From Nageia nagi (Eukaryota; Pinophyta): a stretch of 64,000 nt of DNA. The DNA lies in assembly GCA_050084985.1 (NCBI GenBank), contig JBITNC010000002.1, positions 13,454,001 through 13,518,000 on the forward strand, given 5' to 3'. Made by a program: the position numbers and the translations under genes. Each line of letters opens with the position of its first letter. The first letter of the stretch is position 1. Of the stretch, positions 22,540 through 35,124 are shown piece after piece. The notes under the pieces were generated by a model. That model was not told where the DNA came from. It did not search any database and was given only the letters and a program-made list of their open reading frames with translations.

Positions 22540-23393
22540 TGTAGACACCTAAAAATGTCCCCTTTTTAACTAGTAAACATTGAAATAATCATAACTCTTT
22601 ATACAAGCCTTAAATAAGCTTGAAAACTCCATTATTGGATATCTCTCATCGAGTACATGCAAAATGAGTGGTCACATGAACCCTTTTCGATAAAAATTGA
22701 CTATTTGGCGGTCATTTTAATATTGTTATAAAATTGTTAACTAGTTGCCGGTGTTCACCTTGAAATGCTGACATTTTAAGCCAGTCACCAGCGTTCGACA
22801 TCCAAACACTGATGAATTTGTAATAGCCAAATAGAAACCAAAACGGTGAGAGAGAGTTGAAACGATTCATCTTTCCAAGATGAGGTGGATAGAGGGGGTC
22901 AGTTACGACCTATGGTGGCTGTTCACTTCCTCTTACCAGCCTTGAAACATCTCATCCAAAATCTATAAACATAAGCCAATACAAAGCAATATGGGACCTC
23001 CAATTGAACCCATTTTTGAAGTAGGGTAATGCTACCAAAATATTGTGAGCTCATACATTTTATTGTTTTATGCTAGTTTCAATTCAATGTAATGTCATAC
23101 ATAGATGCTTTGATGTTATTATCTTTTGCATGTGTGTAGGATTTACAGGTTGCTCATATCAAGGGAAGAAGCAAGCAAACTCAAAAACAATGAAGATTTA
23201 ATACTCTTTATTTTGGCACATAGCATTTGTAAAAGTCCCTTCTAAGGGCAAATTGTAGTTTGAACTGAGATTGAATATCATTTTGCAATTACAACATGTC
23301 TATCTATGTTATATAATTTGAGGTTCAATGAAGATTGAAGAATAATTTTTATTTTATTTTATTCTATATTCTAGCTCAATTTTCATTGCAATA
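22540..23393 (+). repeat. TE-A1 3' LTR (854 bp)
   Basis: It begins TGTAGACACC and ends CATTGCAATA, where the 5' LTR ends CATTGCAACA. The final CA has changed to TA. It is followed directly by the target duplication GTAAG at 23,394-23,398. By eye it shows about 34 differences from the 5' LTR. Confidence 0.9.
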
Positions 23394-26122
23394 GTAAGAA
23401 ACCATATTATCAAATAAGAACATGAAGCCATGCTACCTAAGATTACTATATGGATTAATAGCTAGTGAAGATGTATTATCAGATGCTTGCAAAATGAAAT
23501 GCTAGGTAATATAAAAGTGTAATCATGCAGTGTCAGGTGAAGGCATGCAATGTTGGTTGATGTAAACTATTAATCAGTTGCTACTGATAGTTGATATTAT
23601 TATTAATAATTTTTTTTTATTTTTAACAATGTTTTCAAATATTTGACACTTTGTTAGAAGTGAAGATATGTCTTGTCGGATGAAGGACATTAAGTATTGA
23701 GTGATGAAGGATTTTATTAGTATTAATGCAAGGAGTGTTTTTGCTAACAAAAATATTGATGATGTGGAAAGAGGATGGATGAAATGGATCCAAGTGACAT
23801 TTCTAACTTATTCAAGTGTTACAAGGCACTGATGAAGTGGTTAAGTGTAGTTGAATAATGGTTAGGTGTTAATATTGGTTATCGATATGTTAAATACATG
23901 TATTTCTAAATAGATGCTAAAAACAATGTGTTTATGATCGATAACATCAACAAAGAAAAGGCTTATCAAAATAAATTATTTTTGGCATCTTAAATAGAGA
24001 GGTTTGTTGAAAGTGCACTTAAGTTCTAGTGAGGAAGAAACATAAAGGAATATGAAGAAGTCTAGCACATGATGATGTCAGCATGAAGATAATGGTCTAA
24101 TTTACACCAAGTTTGGTATAGAGGATAGAAGGATGGCATGATTAATTGCTTTTAGTACCAGGGAACTAAGATGGTAAATATAAAAATGATGAATTCTAGG
24201 TGATGATGTTATCATGAAGATTAACAATCCAAATTGCATTGACTCTAGTGATGTAGATGAGAAGAGTGCAATGGAGATGAGTTAAGGAAAGAAAAGCAAG
24301 AAAAAGCTAAGATTTTTTGATGGATGATATCAGTAAGGTGTTGGCTATCAAATTTACACTAGATATGATACCTTAATTATATAATCAATGAAGTGATGAA
24401 CTTAAAGATTGACAAAGAAAGATAAAGGCTCGAGTCATCTAATGGGTGACATTAGTAAATGGATGGTGCTTAAAAATGTAAAGGATCCAACACCTTAGGT
24501 AATAAGACTTAAAGGCGATGAAGTTAAGTATAGGTAATGCAAACAAATGAGAATGATAACTAAAGGATAACATGGAGAAAATGATATTAATAAAAAATAC
24601 ATTGAATCTGATGATTTATTTGAAAAGACTTGTTGGCAATTGAGTCAAATACTGATAAGAAGGATAAGGAAAATAGATGAATAAGTAAGGGAGTTTAAAG
24701 TACCAAATTAAATCTTAGATGCCATATTTGATACTAGTAAGCTCGCTAGGGGCTCAAATTGTAGCATAAATAAGATTTTAGTTATTGACTTGCATGGAAT
24801 AGTGTCAAGAAACATGAAGGAGATCCAAATTTGATGGAGATAGTGCTAGAGTTAAGTGAAAATACTAGATACATGCACAAAAGTTATTATAGACCATTAT
24901 TGATATTTAATTCTATCAAAGGTGTGGATAAGCATGCTGAGGAGCACCTATGTAACTAAAAAATGGTTATTAACCTATTAAAGTATAGTTAACACCTAGA
25001 GCTAATAGTTACATGCATATGTAACTACCAGAGATGAGTAAGGAGTATTTATTGATGTTAGTAACAATCATCGACATGGAGTAATGAGTGTCAAAATATC
25101 AAGGAATGGTTTGAGATGAATGTTTCTATTATAATGAGTATGAGTTATGGAAAATTGAGAATGTGTGACCTACAGAGCATAAACTGAATTGAGTTGATAA
25201 ATATGACTATGGTTTGACATGTGTGTAAACTAAAATGACATGTTGTTGTTAATTATGGATCAAATTACAAGGGAATGAGTTGTATTTGTTATGGTAACAT
25301 GTATTAGTAAGGTAAATAGAGTGAGATGAGATTGTAGTGAGAAAATTGAATAAATAGATGTCCATAATCTTTTGATGAATGAGTAAGATATCAACAAAAA
25401 TGAAACTATTATAGATTGGCAAAGATGATAAGGTAGAGCATATAAAGACCTATATTAAGATTCAAATTAAGATGGTTGGGAGTGTGAATATTGAGATGAT
25501 GTAGTAGAAAAAAGAAGTTATTATATAAATAAGTTAATGAGATGTCAATGATGATAGATAAGATAGATTGGAAAAGATGATAATATATTGTCTATGAAGA
25601 CTCATTGCAAGATTTAAACATAGGTAGTTGGAGTTGAAGGTTGATGAGCTACAAAATAGTGAGGGTTTTGTGAATAGAAAAGATATTGTTATGTCAAACC
25701 TATTATCAAGCTTTGAAGTTCAAGTTGGTGCTTGACATAGTGGTTGGTGCTCCTTCCTATTAATGCTAGTAAAGTAGGGGTTGGTGCTCCTTCTAGTTGG
25801 TGTCGATAAAGTAGGGGTTGGTGCTTCTTCTAGTTGGTGTTGGTAAAGTAGGGGTTGGTTCTCCTTCTAGTTGGTGATGGCAAATGGTTGTAAAGTTGGT
25901 TTTTTACATTATATGGATTTGGAATATGATATAAGCAATCTTATTTAGGGATGTAGCCATATTGGTCAATCTCATTATATCTTATGTCGTGTGATGCTCC
26001 ATTCATGTGCTTACTTATGCTTTTTTTAGTTTCCTACTGCATTATTTTTAAGCACTTAGGATTTAAGTTTAAAAGTATAACACATTAATTCACCCCCTAT
26101 TAGTATCATTGTATGACTAACA
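23394..26122 (+). repeat. TE-C 5' LTR, second piece
   Basis: After the GTAAG duplication the TE-C LTR resumes (AAACCATATT, then GAACATGAAGCCATGCTACC; compare 29,998 onward in the right LTR). Similarity runs to the end, ...GCACTTAGGATTTAAGTTTAAAA and ...GTATGACTAACA at 26,122. No coding frame of note. Confidence 0.83.
25742..25889 (+). repeat. 37-bp tandem repeat in TE-C 5' LTR, 4 copies
   Basis: GGTTGGTGCTCC-type units start at 25,742, 25,779, 25,816 and 25,853, exactly 37 bp apart. Each continues TTCTAGTTGGTG. The same array is in the other LTR at 32,337. Confidence 0.88.
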
Positions 26123-26124
26123 AT

Positions 26125-26136
26125 TGGTATCAAAGC
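26125..26136 (+). other. TE-C primer-binding site (initiator tRNA-Met type)
   Basis: TGGTATCAAAGC starts two bases after the LTR end. It differs by one base from TGGTATCAGAGC, the usual plant initiator-Met primer site, which occurs exactly in TE-D. Confidence 0.83.
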
Positions 26137-26193
26137 CAAATCATGTTAGAAAAGAAACTTAATCATATTGGAAAGATCTTGGACTAGCACACA

Positions 26194-27780
26194 ATGGGAA
26201 AAAGGAAAGTATCAAAGAAAGACTATCAATTAGTTAAAGTACATCCTAAAGAGTCTAAAGAAGAAGTGTTAACAATGACTCTAGAGGCGAAAAAAATTAA
26301 GGAATAAAAGGAGATTCAAGTGATGTGTCCACCTTAGAAGAGAAAATTAGGAAATTTGAAATCTTAGAAGATTATGAAGATGAAAAGATAGAAGTTTTTG
26401 TAGATTGAGAAGGAGAATTAATCTCCATCTTAGAAGAATTGGAAAATGAAAGGAGAAAAAATAAAAGATTATCCAAGAAGTTGAATGAATATGGTGACTA
26501 GTTTGAATACCTCTACATAAAGATTCAAAAGGCTAAGAGGATAGAAGAAGATTTGAAATCACAAGCCTATGATAGTACTAAAGCTTGTAGCAAATATAAT
26601 GAAGAGCTTACCAGTTTAATAAAATAACTTGAGGCAACCCAAGTTATGGAGGAAGCATTAAAATCACATGTGGAAGAATGTAATAAGTGTGAAGAGATAA
26701 CAAATAAAGTCATTAAATATCTAAAGCTACAAGTGGAAGAAGCTAAAAGAAATAAAGAAGCCCTAAAATTGTAGACTAAGGAGAAAGATGTTTCCTATTA
26801 CAAACTAGAAGAAGAGATCATTTCACTGAGAAAGCAACTAGATGAATCAAATAAGAACCTAACCACAAGTCTTAAGTTTGAGAAGAACACATGATTGTTG
26901 GATGATATGTTGAGACAACAAAGAGTTCCCAAGATCAAATATGGTCTTGGATATGATGTAGAATAACCTTCATCCTCTAAAGCTATAGAGAAGAAGAGTT
27001 TTAATTCTATTGGAGAAAATTAAGAGGAGCATGAAGCTAAAACATCAAAAAAATATCCAAAGTATTCAAACACAAATAACCAAAAAATGACTAATAGACC
27101 AAACAATTAGAGAAGGATATATCAAGGACAAATACATCAACACCAACAATAAAGTTAGTCATAAGATCAAAGAAGCTAATAAAGAAGACTTGTAGCAAGT
27201 TAGAATAAGAAAAACATGTTTCATTCATCTCATCTTGTTTATGACAATGTATTTTCTTTGTATGATTTCAAATGTAATCAATATGATCATAAGGAAGTAA
27301 GATGTAAGTTAAATGTCATGCATAGAGACCTTACTAGAAAAATCTCATACAACTAGTATGGTCATAGAGTAGCTAATTGTAAAGAAAATATTAAACCAAA
27401 GAGTCATACTAGTAGAAACTTATATTACCCTTGAACTAAATATGGTGTCAAATGTTTTAATGGTAATGCTCATGGACATGTAGCAAGACTTTGTAGAAAT
27501 ACACTTGCATCTAACCATTGGCATAAAAGGGAGCTTAATTAGCCATAAATAATGCAATGGTCATAAGGTATAAATCATTATGTATATCAAAGAATAAAGA
27601 AAAATATTCCATAATGAATACACAAGAGACAACCTCCAAAGAAATATACCCAGAATATTGAAGAAGACAAGACTAATGATAGATCCAAATATAAGAACAA
27701 AATGGTTTAGATAAATAAAAAAATGGAGGAGAACTATTACATTGGCTACTTGAGTAATTTTGGATAATGATAGCAGAAGC
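26194..27780 (+). pseudogene. TE-C gag-like protein: coiled coil and zinc knuckles
   Basis: The trace starts at the ATG at 26,194 (MGKRKVSKKDYQLVKVHPKE). A long charged coiled-coil part follows in shifted frames (ENERRKNKRLSKKLNEYGD, then EEEIISLRKQLDESNKN), leading to LRQQRVPKIKYGLGYD. That Gly-Leu-Gly-Tyr motif after a Leu-Asp stretch resembles a segment found upstream of zinc knuckles in many plant retrotransposon Gags. Three knuckle-like motifs follow at 27,260-27,510: FKCNQYDHKEVRC, YGHRVANC, and CFNGNAHGHVARLC. Several Cys are lost and there are many stops. No protease motif follows. Confidence 0.7.
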
Positions 27781-29848
27781 TAGGAGTGAGCACACTTCTA
27801 CACCATTGGTAGGATCAATGGTAGCACATCCTTAGGGGGAGATATTAAAGTATATCTTAAAGCTCCTATACATGTAAAATGAGCTCATAATAGTTATCTA
27901 AGGATATATAATATAATTGCTTGATGTTGAATGAAGAGAAGTTGAGTGTTGTTATCTTTGGTAAGGTGTTTCCAAGTTGTTAAATGCCATGTTATATGCC
28001 AGAACTACCATGTTATTATTGCTTGGGTCCACAAGTGTGTGTTAGTGCTTCTAGAGTTATCATGTTGAAGATTATTACTATTATTCATAGACTATGGGAA
28101 AAAGAGTTATCTTTGGTATAGTTAAAGATGATGATAAATGAAGGTATGTTTATATGTGTATTCATTAAAGAGATTAAATAGTGTCCATGTTACTACTTCC
28201 ATGATATTACTAATGCTACACAAAGTTGACATAACACAAAGTTGATATAATACAAAGTTATTGATGAATATATGAACTAAGATAGAGTGCTTCTAAAAGG
28301 TTGATTATGCTAAGAAATATTGCAATAATATGCAATGGTGATGATGTTGATATTGTTGTAATTACTATCAAATCAATGCTCTATTCATATTATCATAATG
28401 ATGCTTATCCTTCTGCTATTACTATATTTTTTGTATATTCATTGCTATTGAAAACAAAAAGGTTGTGAAGATAGTTTGAAGTTGTTTGATTATGTTACAC
28501 ACCATTGCTACCAAGTTATGCCAAAGTAGATTTATCATCTGTATAATAATATTTAGAATTGTTGATGAGTGAAGTTGTCTTGGTGTGCAAGTCATGGAGA
28601 ATATGTTTTTACTGATTAACAATGAAGGGAAGATATCATTATGTTTTTCCATTACATGTGTTGCTATTGGATAATCATACTATTAAAGGTTGGTATACTT
28701 GTAGCGCAGGGTAAATGAGTGTTGTATACAATGTTGTTGAAAAACCATGGAGTAGAGCACTTTGGGAGCAAATTCTATGGGGGAGTTGGCATAAAGTTTT
28801 TACCAAGTCTTTGTGTGTAGATGCATGTTTATTTATGATGCCAAAATACAATTGGAGTTGAGCATGGTGATGCAAATAATGGAAAAGTAATTCATAACAA
28901 TGTCAAAGTGGAATATGATATTATCAGAATATGGAATGATGATGTTAGGATGTGTTATGCAATGCTACTATCATTTATACTCTTACTATTAAATATGCCT
29001 TATTTATTGATGATGAAATAGAGTTCATGTCAGTTATGGTCTACCTCAATTCCATACTACTTTATGCTCAATTTACCCATGTTGTTGTCAATGGAGTTCT
29101 CTTGAATATGGATGGTGATACTCAATTGTAATGAAGATTGAGTTATTTTTTTGAGTTAGTTTCCAAATAGCAGTTGGAGTTACATTTTGAAATTATCTTA
29201 CTTGAAGTGAAGTTAACCTATTTCTATTTCTATCATAGTGTTATGTATTAAAACTATTATTATTTTTCACATATAATATTACTATTGTGTTGGATGAATG
29301 CTCCTTGCTATTGAGAAGTGGTCCAATCTATAATTCTATAGGAAAAAATTGCATCTACCATTTTCACTAAACTTAGTGAGAGAGTATTGCATAATATTGT
29401 TTCTTATTGTCTTTTATGGAAACCTATATGCCTTTGTTGCTACCATTGGTATTTTCATGGTGTCCTTGCTAAAAGGAGATGTTAAAGTGTAGATTTTTAT
29501 ATGCACATGTTCTTATATATTCATGACATTATTGCTACATGTATGAAATTAAGATGCTAATTCATTTTGAAGTGGAGCTACTACTATTATTTTTTGGATG
29601 CTATTAGCTAGATAAGTGTTATTATCAATTACTTACATGTTGAATCTAAAAATAGAAGTTATAATGGATTAGATATTTTTGCTTATATGAAGTTATGATG
29701 TTGCTGAAGATATGTATTTTGATGTGAAAAAATGATTTGAAATACAAAACCTATAGTCATGTAGTTCCCTCATGATAATAGTCTACATCTTTTCCATTTT
29801 TGACAAAAAAGGGAATATAATAACATGATTGGAGTGTTGATAATAATA
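27781..29848 (+). other. TE-C noncoding internal remainder
   Basis: No pol domain seen. A purine-rich AGGGGGAGATATTAAAGT at about 27,833 resembles the polypurine tract at 29,851, and AAGGAGATGTTAAAGTGTAG occurs at about 29,474. These could be relics of an internal LTR or recombination, but I could not delimit one. Short openings on the minus strand around 28,422-28,875 look like chance. Confidence 0.55.
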
Positions 29849-29862
29849 CCAAAGGGGGAGAT
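29849..29862 (+). other. TE-C polypurine tract
   Basis: CCAAAGGGGGAGAT lies directly before TGTTAACC, the start of the 3' LTR. Confidence 0.8.
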
Positions 29863-32719
29863 TGTTAACCTCTAGTATTATCATTATTATCAAAGGAGAT
29901 TAATGGCTTAAGATTATCTTTATTATTAATGAGGTAAATAGGTCAAAATATTAAAGGTGAGAAAGATTATTGCAATGAAGTGTTATCAATGATGTAAATA
30001 ACCATATTGCCAATGGAGAACATGAAGCCATGCTACCTAAGGTTATTGAATTGATTAATAACAAGTACAGATGTATTTTTGGATGCTTGAATGAAGTACT
30101 AGATAATGTAAAAGTGTAGTCATGTAGTGCTGATGAAGGCATGCAATGTTGGTTGATGAAAAGTATTAAGTAGTTATTATTGGTAGTTGATATTACTATT
30201 AATACTATTACTAGGTGTTTAACATTATTTTTAGGTGTTTAACAATCTTATTGAGTATTTGATAGGTTATCATAAGTGAATAGCTAAATGAAGGACATGA
30301 AGTGATAGGTGATGAAGGATTTTATTAATATTAATGTAGGGAGTAGTTTTACTAACACAATGTTGAATATGTTGTTAGAGGATGGATGATATGGATCTAG
30401 GTGGCATTATTGACTTATCCAAGTGTTATGAGGCATTGATGAAGTGGTTGAGTGTATTTGAATGATGGTAAAATGCTAATATTAGTTATCAATATGTTAA
30501 ACACATGTATTCCTAGAAAAATATTGAAAAATGTGTATTCCCAAAAGATGACATTAGCAAAGCAAAGGTTACTCCAAATTAACTATTTTTGAAACCTTGG
30601 AGAGGTTCATTGAAAGTGCAATTAAGTGTTGATGAGAAAGAAAGCTAAAGGAATATGAAGAAGTCTAACACATTATAATGTCAACATGGAGATTGTGGTT
30701 CAATTTATATGAAGTCCGATAAAAAGGATAAAAGGTTGGCACGATGAAGAGCTTTTAGTACCATATGGTCAAGGAAAAACTAAAATATTTTGAGTGATGA
30801 TGTTAGCATGTAGATAGCAACCCAAATTGCACTGATTCTAATGATGCAAATGAGAAGAGCATAATGAGACAAGTTAAGGATCAACAAGTAAGAAAAAGCT
30901 AAGATATGTTGATGATTGATGTCAACATGGTGCTGGCTACCAAAGTGATATTGGATCTAGAACCCCAATCAAATAATCAATGAAGTGATGAACTTAAGGA
31001 TCAATAAAGGAAGATAAAGGCTTGAGTCATTTAGTGGGTGATGCCAGCAAATGGATGGTGCTAAAAAATGCAAATGATCCAATACCTTAGGAAAGACGAT
31101 TTGAAGATGATAATGTTAAGTAACAATAACGAAAATAAATAAGAATGGCCACTAGTGAATAATGTAGGTAAAATGGCAATGGTAAAAAATGCATTGAATT
31201 TGATGATTGATTTGGAAAGACCTATTAGCAATTGAGTCAAATACCAATAAGAACAATAAGGATTCTAGATGTATTAGTAAGGGAGTTTCAAGTATTATAT
31301 TGAGGCTTATATTCCATATTTGGTACTGATAAGCTTACTAGCAGCATAGATAGTAGCATAAATGAGATTTGGTTGCTGAGATGCATAGAATAATATCAAG
31401 ATGCATGAAGGAGATCCAAATTTTATGGAGATATTGACGTAGTTAAGTGCAAGTACTAGATACATGCATGATAGTTATGATAGACTATTATTAGCATTTA
31501 GTTCTATCAAAGGTGTGGACACACATGCTTAGGAATTGTTGTGTAATTAGAAAATAATTATTACCCTATTAAAGTATAGTTGACACTTGGAGATGATAGG
31601 TACACACATATGTAACTATTGGAGATGAGTAAGGAGTGTTTACTAATGTTAGTAAGAGTCATTGACATGGAATAATGGGTGTTAGAATATCAAAGAATGG
31701 TTTGAGATAAATGTTGTTGCTATAATGAGTATGAGTTATTGCAAACTAGGAATGTATAAGATACAGAGCACAAACTTAGATGAGTAGATGATTGTGATTG
31801 GGATTTGAAATGTGTGTAAGATGAAATGATATGTTGTTGTTAACTATATATCAAATTATCAAGGAAGGGAATGAGCTAAATTTGTTTTCATAACATGTAC
31901 CAATAAGGAAAATAGAGTGAGATGAGGCTACAATGAGAAAATTGCAAAAAATAGATGTCTATAATATTTTGATGAATGCGGAGAATGCTAGAAAAAATAA
32001 AATTGTTCTAGATTGACAAAGATAACAAGGTAGAGGCTATGAATACCTATAGTAAGATTCAAAATAAGATGCCTAAGAGTGTGAATGTTGAGGAGATGTA
32101 GTAGAACAAAGAAGGTTTCTGTGAATAAGTTAATGAGATATCAATGATGACATGAAGAGATAGATTGATAAGGATGAAATATATTGGTTATGAATATTGA
32201 TTGTAAAATTCAAATAGAGGTAGCCAGAGTTAAAGGTTGATGAGGTACATACTAGTGAGGATTCTATGAACATTAAAGGAATATTTATGTCAAAATTATG
32301 ATCAAGCTTTGAAGTATAACTTGGTTCTTGGCAAAGGGTTGGTACTCCTTCTAGTTGGTATCAGTAAAGCAAGGGTTGGTGCTTCTTCTAGTTGATTTTA
32401 GTAAAGTAAGGGTTGGTGCTCCTTCCAATTGGTATTGGTAAAGTAGGGGTTGGTGCTCCTTCTAGTTAGTGTTAACAAATAGTTGTAAATTTAGTTCTTT
32501 ACGTTGAATGGATTTGTACCATGATCAAAGCAATATTATTTAGGGATGTAGTCATATTGTTGAACCTTATTTTATCTTGGTTGTGTGATGCTCCATTGAT
32601 ATCTTTTATTTATTTTGATTTTAGTTTTATACTACTTTGGTTTTAAGCACTTAGGATTTAAGTTTAAAAATATAACACATTGATTCAGCCCCCCTCTTAG
32701 TGTCATTGTGTGACTAAAA
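29863..32719 (+). repeat. TE-C 3' LTR (about 2.86 kb)
   Basis: It matches the split 5' LTR from start (TGTTAACC) to end (CATTGTGTGACTAA). It is clearly more diverged from its partner than the TE-A1 LTRs are from each other, so TE-C is older than TE-A1. It holds the undisturbed TE-A1 target site near 29,987-29,999. TE-B gag resumes at 32,725. Confidence 0.83.
32337..32484 (+). repeat. 37-bp tandem repeat in TE-C 3' LTR, 4 copies
   Basis: Units start at 32,337, 32,374, 32,411 and 32,448, the same 37-bp period and copy number as in the 5' LTR. The array therefore existed before insertion. Confidence 0.88.
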
Positions 32720-32724
32720 CTATA

Positions 32725-33840
32725 ACTTCATACTAGCAATTGATAGATCAATTCAAAACTCATTTTAGATGCAACATAAAAAAAATAAGTAGAATTGATA
32801 GATTTGATCTATTGCAAGTAAGGATATTAAAAAAATTAGACAAAGTTTCTCCTAGATATGTAAAGATTTGGATATCCATAGACCAAAAGGTGTATGGATA
32901 ATTTGTCACAAAGGTATTCCTTGATAACATTAATTTTATTCTTGTTAAAAGGGGTCTTGATGATATTAATAGTTCATTTATGAATATGGTTCATATGCTT
33001 ATTGAGAAAGAGGAATACTTATTAAAATATAGTCAACTCAAGTACACATCATCCTCTTCCAACAAAGACAATGGTAGGAAACCATATCATAAGAAAGATG
33101 ATATCTTAGTTAATGTTGCTAAACTTAAAACTCAAGATAAGCAACAAGAAAGAAAAAGTGCCAAATATAAATATTCATTACCTATACCACCTAACTGTAT
33201 ATTTGAGGATTGTTTAGAAAAATGTTTAATCAAGAGAGTTAAACGAAAAGAATATGGTCCTAATGATGAAAAATCACTTGGTATAAGGAGAACTCGTTTT
33301 TCAAATTTCATCAAGTCAAGGGATATAATACCATATGATGTTATGCTATGAGAAAAATATTAAAGCAATTAGTAGAAAAGAGAATAGTATCATATGAGAA
33401 TTATGTGATCAAAGTTAAGGACCAATACATACCTTTAGTCAACATGGTGAATATGATTGTTTATGATGATAATGGTGAGAAAATTCAATTTGATGATAAA
33501 TTTAGTATGGAATTAGAATAAAAAAGGCATGCAATGTTGCCACAGGCAAAGAAAGGTATTCAAAATCCTATTTCCATAAAAAAAGAGGTAGCTTCTCACC
33601 CTTATCTTAAAGAAAAGAAAAAGATAAATGCAATAAGAATGTTATTCAATATCAGAAAAATACCAATGGTAAGATTAGTTTACTTGAGTTATTTGAAACA
33701 TTCGAGGAACATAGATTAGCTTTTTTTAAGCTTATTAATGACATAAATGTTGATACTAACATTTCAACTAGCATATTGGTAGGAATGGTTGATTATTTTA
33801 AATAAGCCTTAACATTTAATGAAGATGAACTTCCTAGCTA
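32725..33840 (+). pseudogene. TE-B gag, C-terminal part
   Basis: It resumes in the same frame broken at 11,292: after TSY and a stop it reads QLIDQFKTHFRCNIKKI. A cleaner stretch is at 32,980-33,351 (MNMVHMLIEKEEYLLKYSQL, then basic Lys/Arg-rich sequence). I see no clear zinc knuckle. Further fragments lie at 33,534-33,719 and up to the protease. In-frame continuity through the TE-C junction is strong support for the nesting. Frameshifts and stops make it inactive. Confidence 0.7.
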
Positions 33841-34260
33841 AGATATTAATGATAAATTCCTAGCTCTACACATTCATATCAAGATCATGGCTAGGAAAAT
33901 CAAGGATGTGCTAGTAGATGGTGGTGTAGGTTTAAATATTTATTCTCTTGAATTTGTGAAATCAATTGGGAATAAATTGATGAATAGATTGCAAAGAAAG
34001 AAATACAATATTGCATGTTATGATAATTATAGAAGATCATGCATGGGCCACATTATGCTACCTATTCAGCTTTGACCTAAGACAATAGAGGTAATGACAT
34101 ATGTTATTTATAAACATTTTCCTTATGAAATCATCCTTAGAAGACCTTGGATACATCCCATGAGGTACATACCATATAATTTACATAGATTATTGAAATT
34201 TAACCATGAAGTATAAGAATATGTTGTTGAAATTGTAGCAAAGAATTGAAATATGATTGA
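33841..34260 (+). pseudogene. TE-B aspartic protease
   Basis: The trace reads FLALHIHIKIMARKIKDVLV, then DGGVGLNIYSLEFVKSIGN. The active site is Asp-Gly-Gly near 33,910, a form common in plant gypsy elements. After stops comes PKTIEVMTYVIYKHFPYEII followed by RRPWIHPM, the usual C-terminal motif (consensus Leu-Gly-Arg-x-Trp). It would cut Gag-Pol. Stops occur at 34,073-34,075 and beyond. Confidence 0.75.
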
Positions 34261-35124
34261 ATGAATTGGAAACATGATAATTCCCTATCGAGATATAGAG
34301 ATCTAAGAAGATATACATAATGAAGAAGAAGGTGATACCATGCAGTTGTATAAGGAAAGAAGTGTTGGTACATACATAGTCAATTAGAAGGTGATCTAAG
34401 AAGAAATCCTAGTGTTTGCACTAATACCAATGCTCATGTAGACACCAATGCCCACACTCAGATCTAAATAAGAGTCTATGTTGTCATCATTGCTCCAAAT
34501 GTGGGCATGAATAGTCTCATTTTGATAGTGACATTGTAAAGGTGGTTTTGTATAATGTTGACAAGGTTCATTTTAGCCAAAAATATTATCTAATTAGTGA
34601 ATTTTAAAGATTCCTAAAATTGAAATTAGCAATAACACCCTTGTTGCCAAAACTTTTATTTTTAAATTTTTTTGTCCTGGGTTGCTAAGTTAAATCAATA
34701 TTTTAAACTAATTTTTTTATTATTTTAATAATATTTGGAAATAATAAATAGTTGAATTCACCTTGAAATTATAAATTATTACTTATATTTTAACTAAATT
34801 TCCTGATATAAATACCTCAATCTAAATTTTATACATCCATTGTTATTTGCTACTTGATGTTTTAGAAAACTCAAATGATTGGAGTGAGCATATCAACATA
34901 GGATCTTTAGATAATTGCAATAATTGATGAGATCTTATTCTTAGTCTTGTTATGTTTTTTAATATTTATAGTTGTATTTACAATATACCATCATGAAAAG
35001 TCTTATTTTTCACCAATTGAAAGCATTTTTACCACTAAAAAAAGGCAAAATTCCAACAAACAAAGCTAGAATACCATTAAATAGAGGTATTATACCATCG
35101 AATAGATATTTTCCTCCTACTACC
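34261..35124 (+). other. TE-B spacer between protease and reverse transcriptase
   Basis: AT-rich and mostly without frames. Together with the minisatellite and 41,636-41,850 it separates protease from the G-patch and reverse transcriptase parts. Ogre elements of the same lineage have an intron at this place. Possible sites are ATTGTAAAGGTGG near 34,533 and CCATTTTTTTAG near 41,775, but these are guesses. Confidence 0.45.

Larger units (their letters stand above)
11394..23393 (+). mobile_element. TE-A1: 12.0-kb pol-less Tat/Ogre-like element with gag and protease
   Basis: It has two LTRs of exactly 854 bp, a perfect 5-bp target duplication GTAAG (11,389-11,393 and 23,394-23,398), a primer-binding site, a leader of about 1.8 kb, a 520-codon ORF, gag, protease, a 4.5-kb noncoding 3' region, and a polypurine tract. 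The unfilled site is visible in the other TE-C LTR near 29,990 (GATGTAAATAACC), which confirms the junction. No reverse transcriptase, RNase H or integrase can be recognised in any frame between 18,002 and 22,524. By eye the LTRs differ at about 34 positions, so this is the youngest resolved insertion here. It would have depended on enzymes from another element. Confidence 0.88.
11293..32719 (+). mobile_element. TE-C: pol-less LTR retrotransposon with 2.8-kb LTRs, split by TE-A1
   Basis: Direct repeats of about 2.83 and 2.86 kb (11,293-11,393 plus 23,399-26,122; and 29,863-32,719) enclose 3.74 kb. A primer-binding site follows the left LTR (TGGTATCAAAGC, initiator tRNA-Met type) and a polypurine tract precedes the right LTR. 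The internal region codes for a gag-like coiled-coil and zinc-knuckle protein only. No protease, reverse transcriptase or integrase is seen. Flanking 5-mers are ATATA (11,288-11,292) and CTATA (32,720-32,724). TE-B gag continues in frame across the insertion. Excluding TE-A1 it is about 9.4 kb. It is best called a TR-GAG or large retrotransposon derivative. Confidence 0.8.

Noticed and set aside
28422-28875. Two minus-strand openings in TE-C
   Set aside because: Opposite to the element strand, low complexity, and no recognisable motif.
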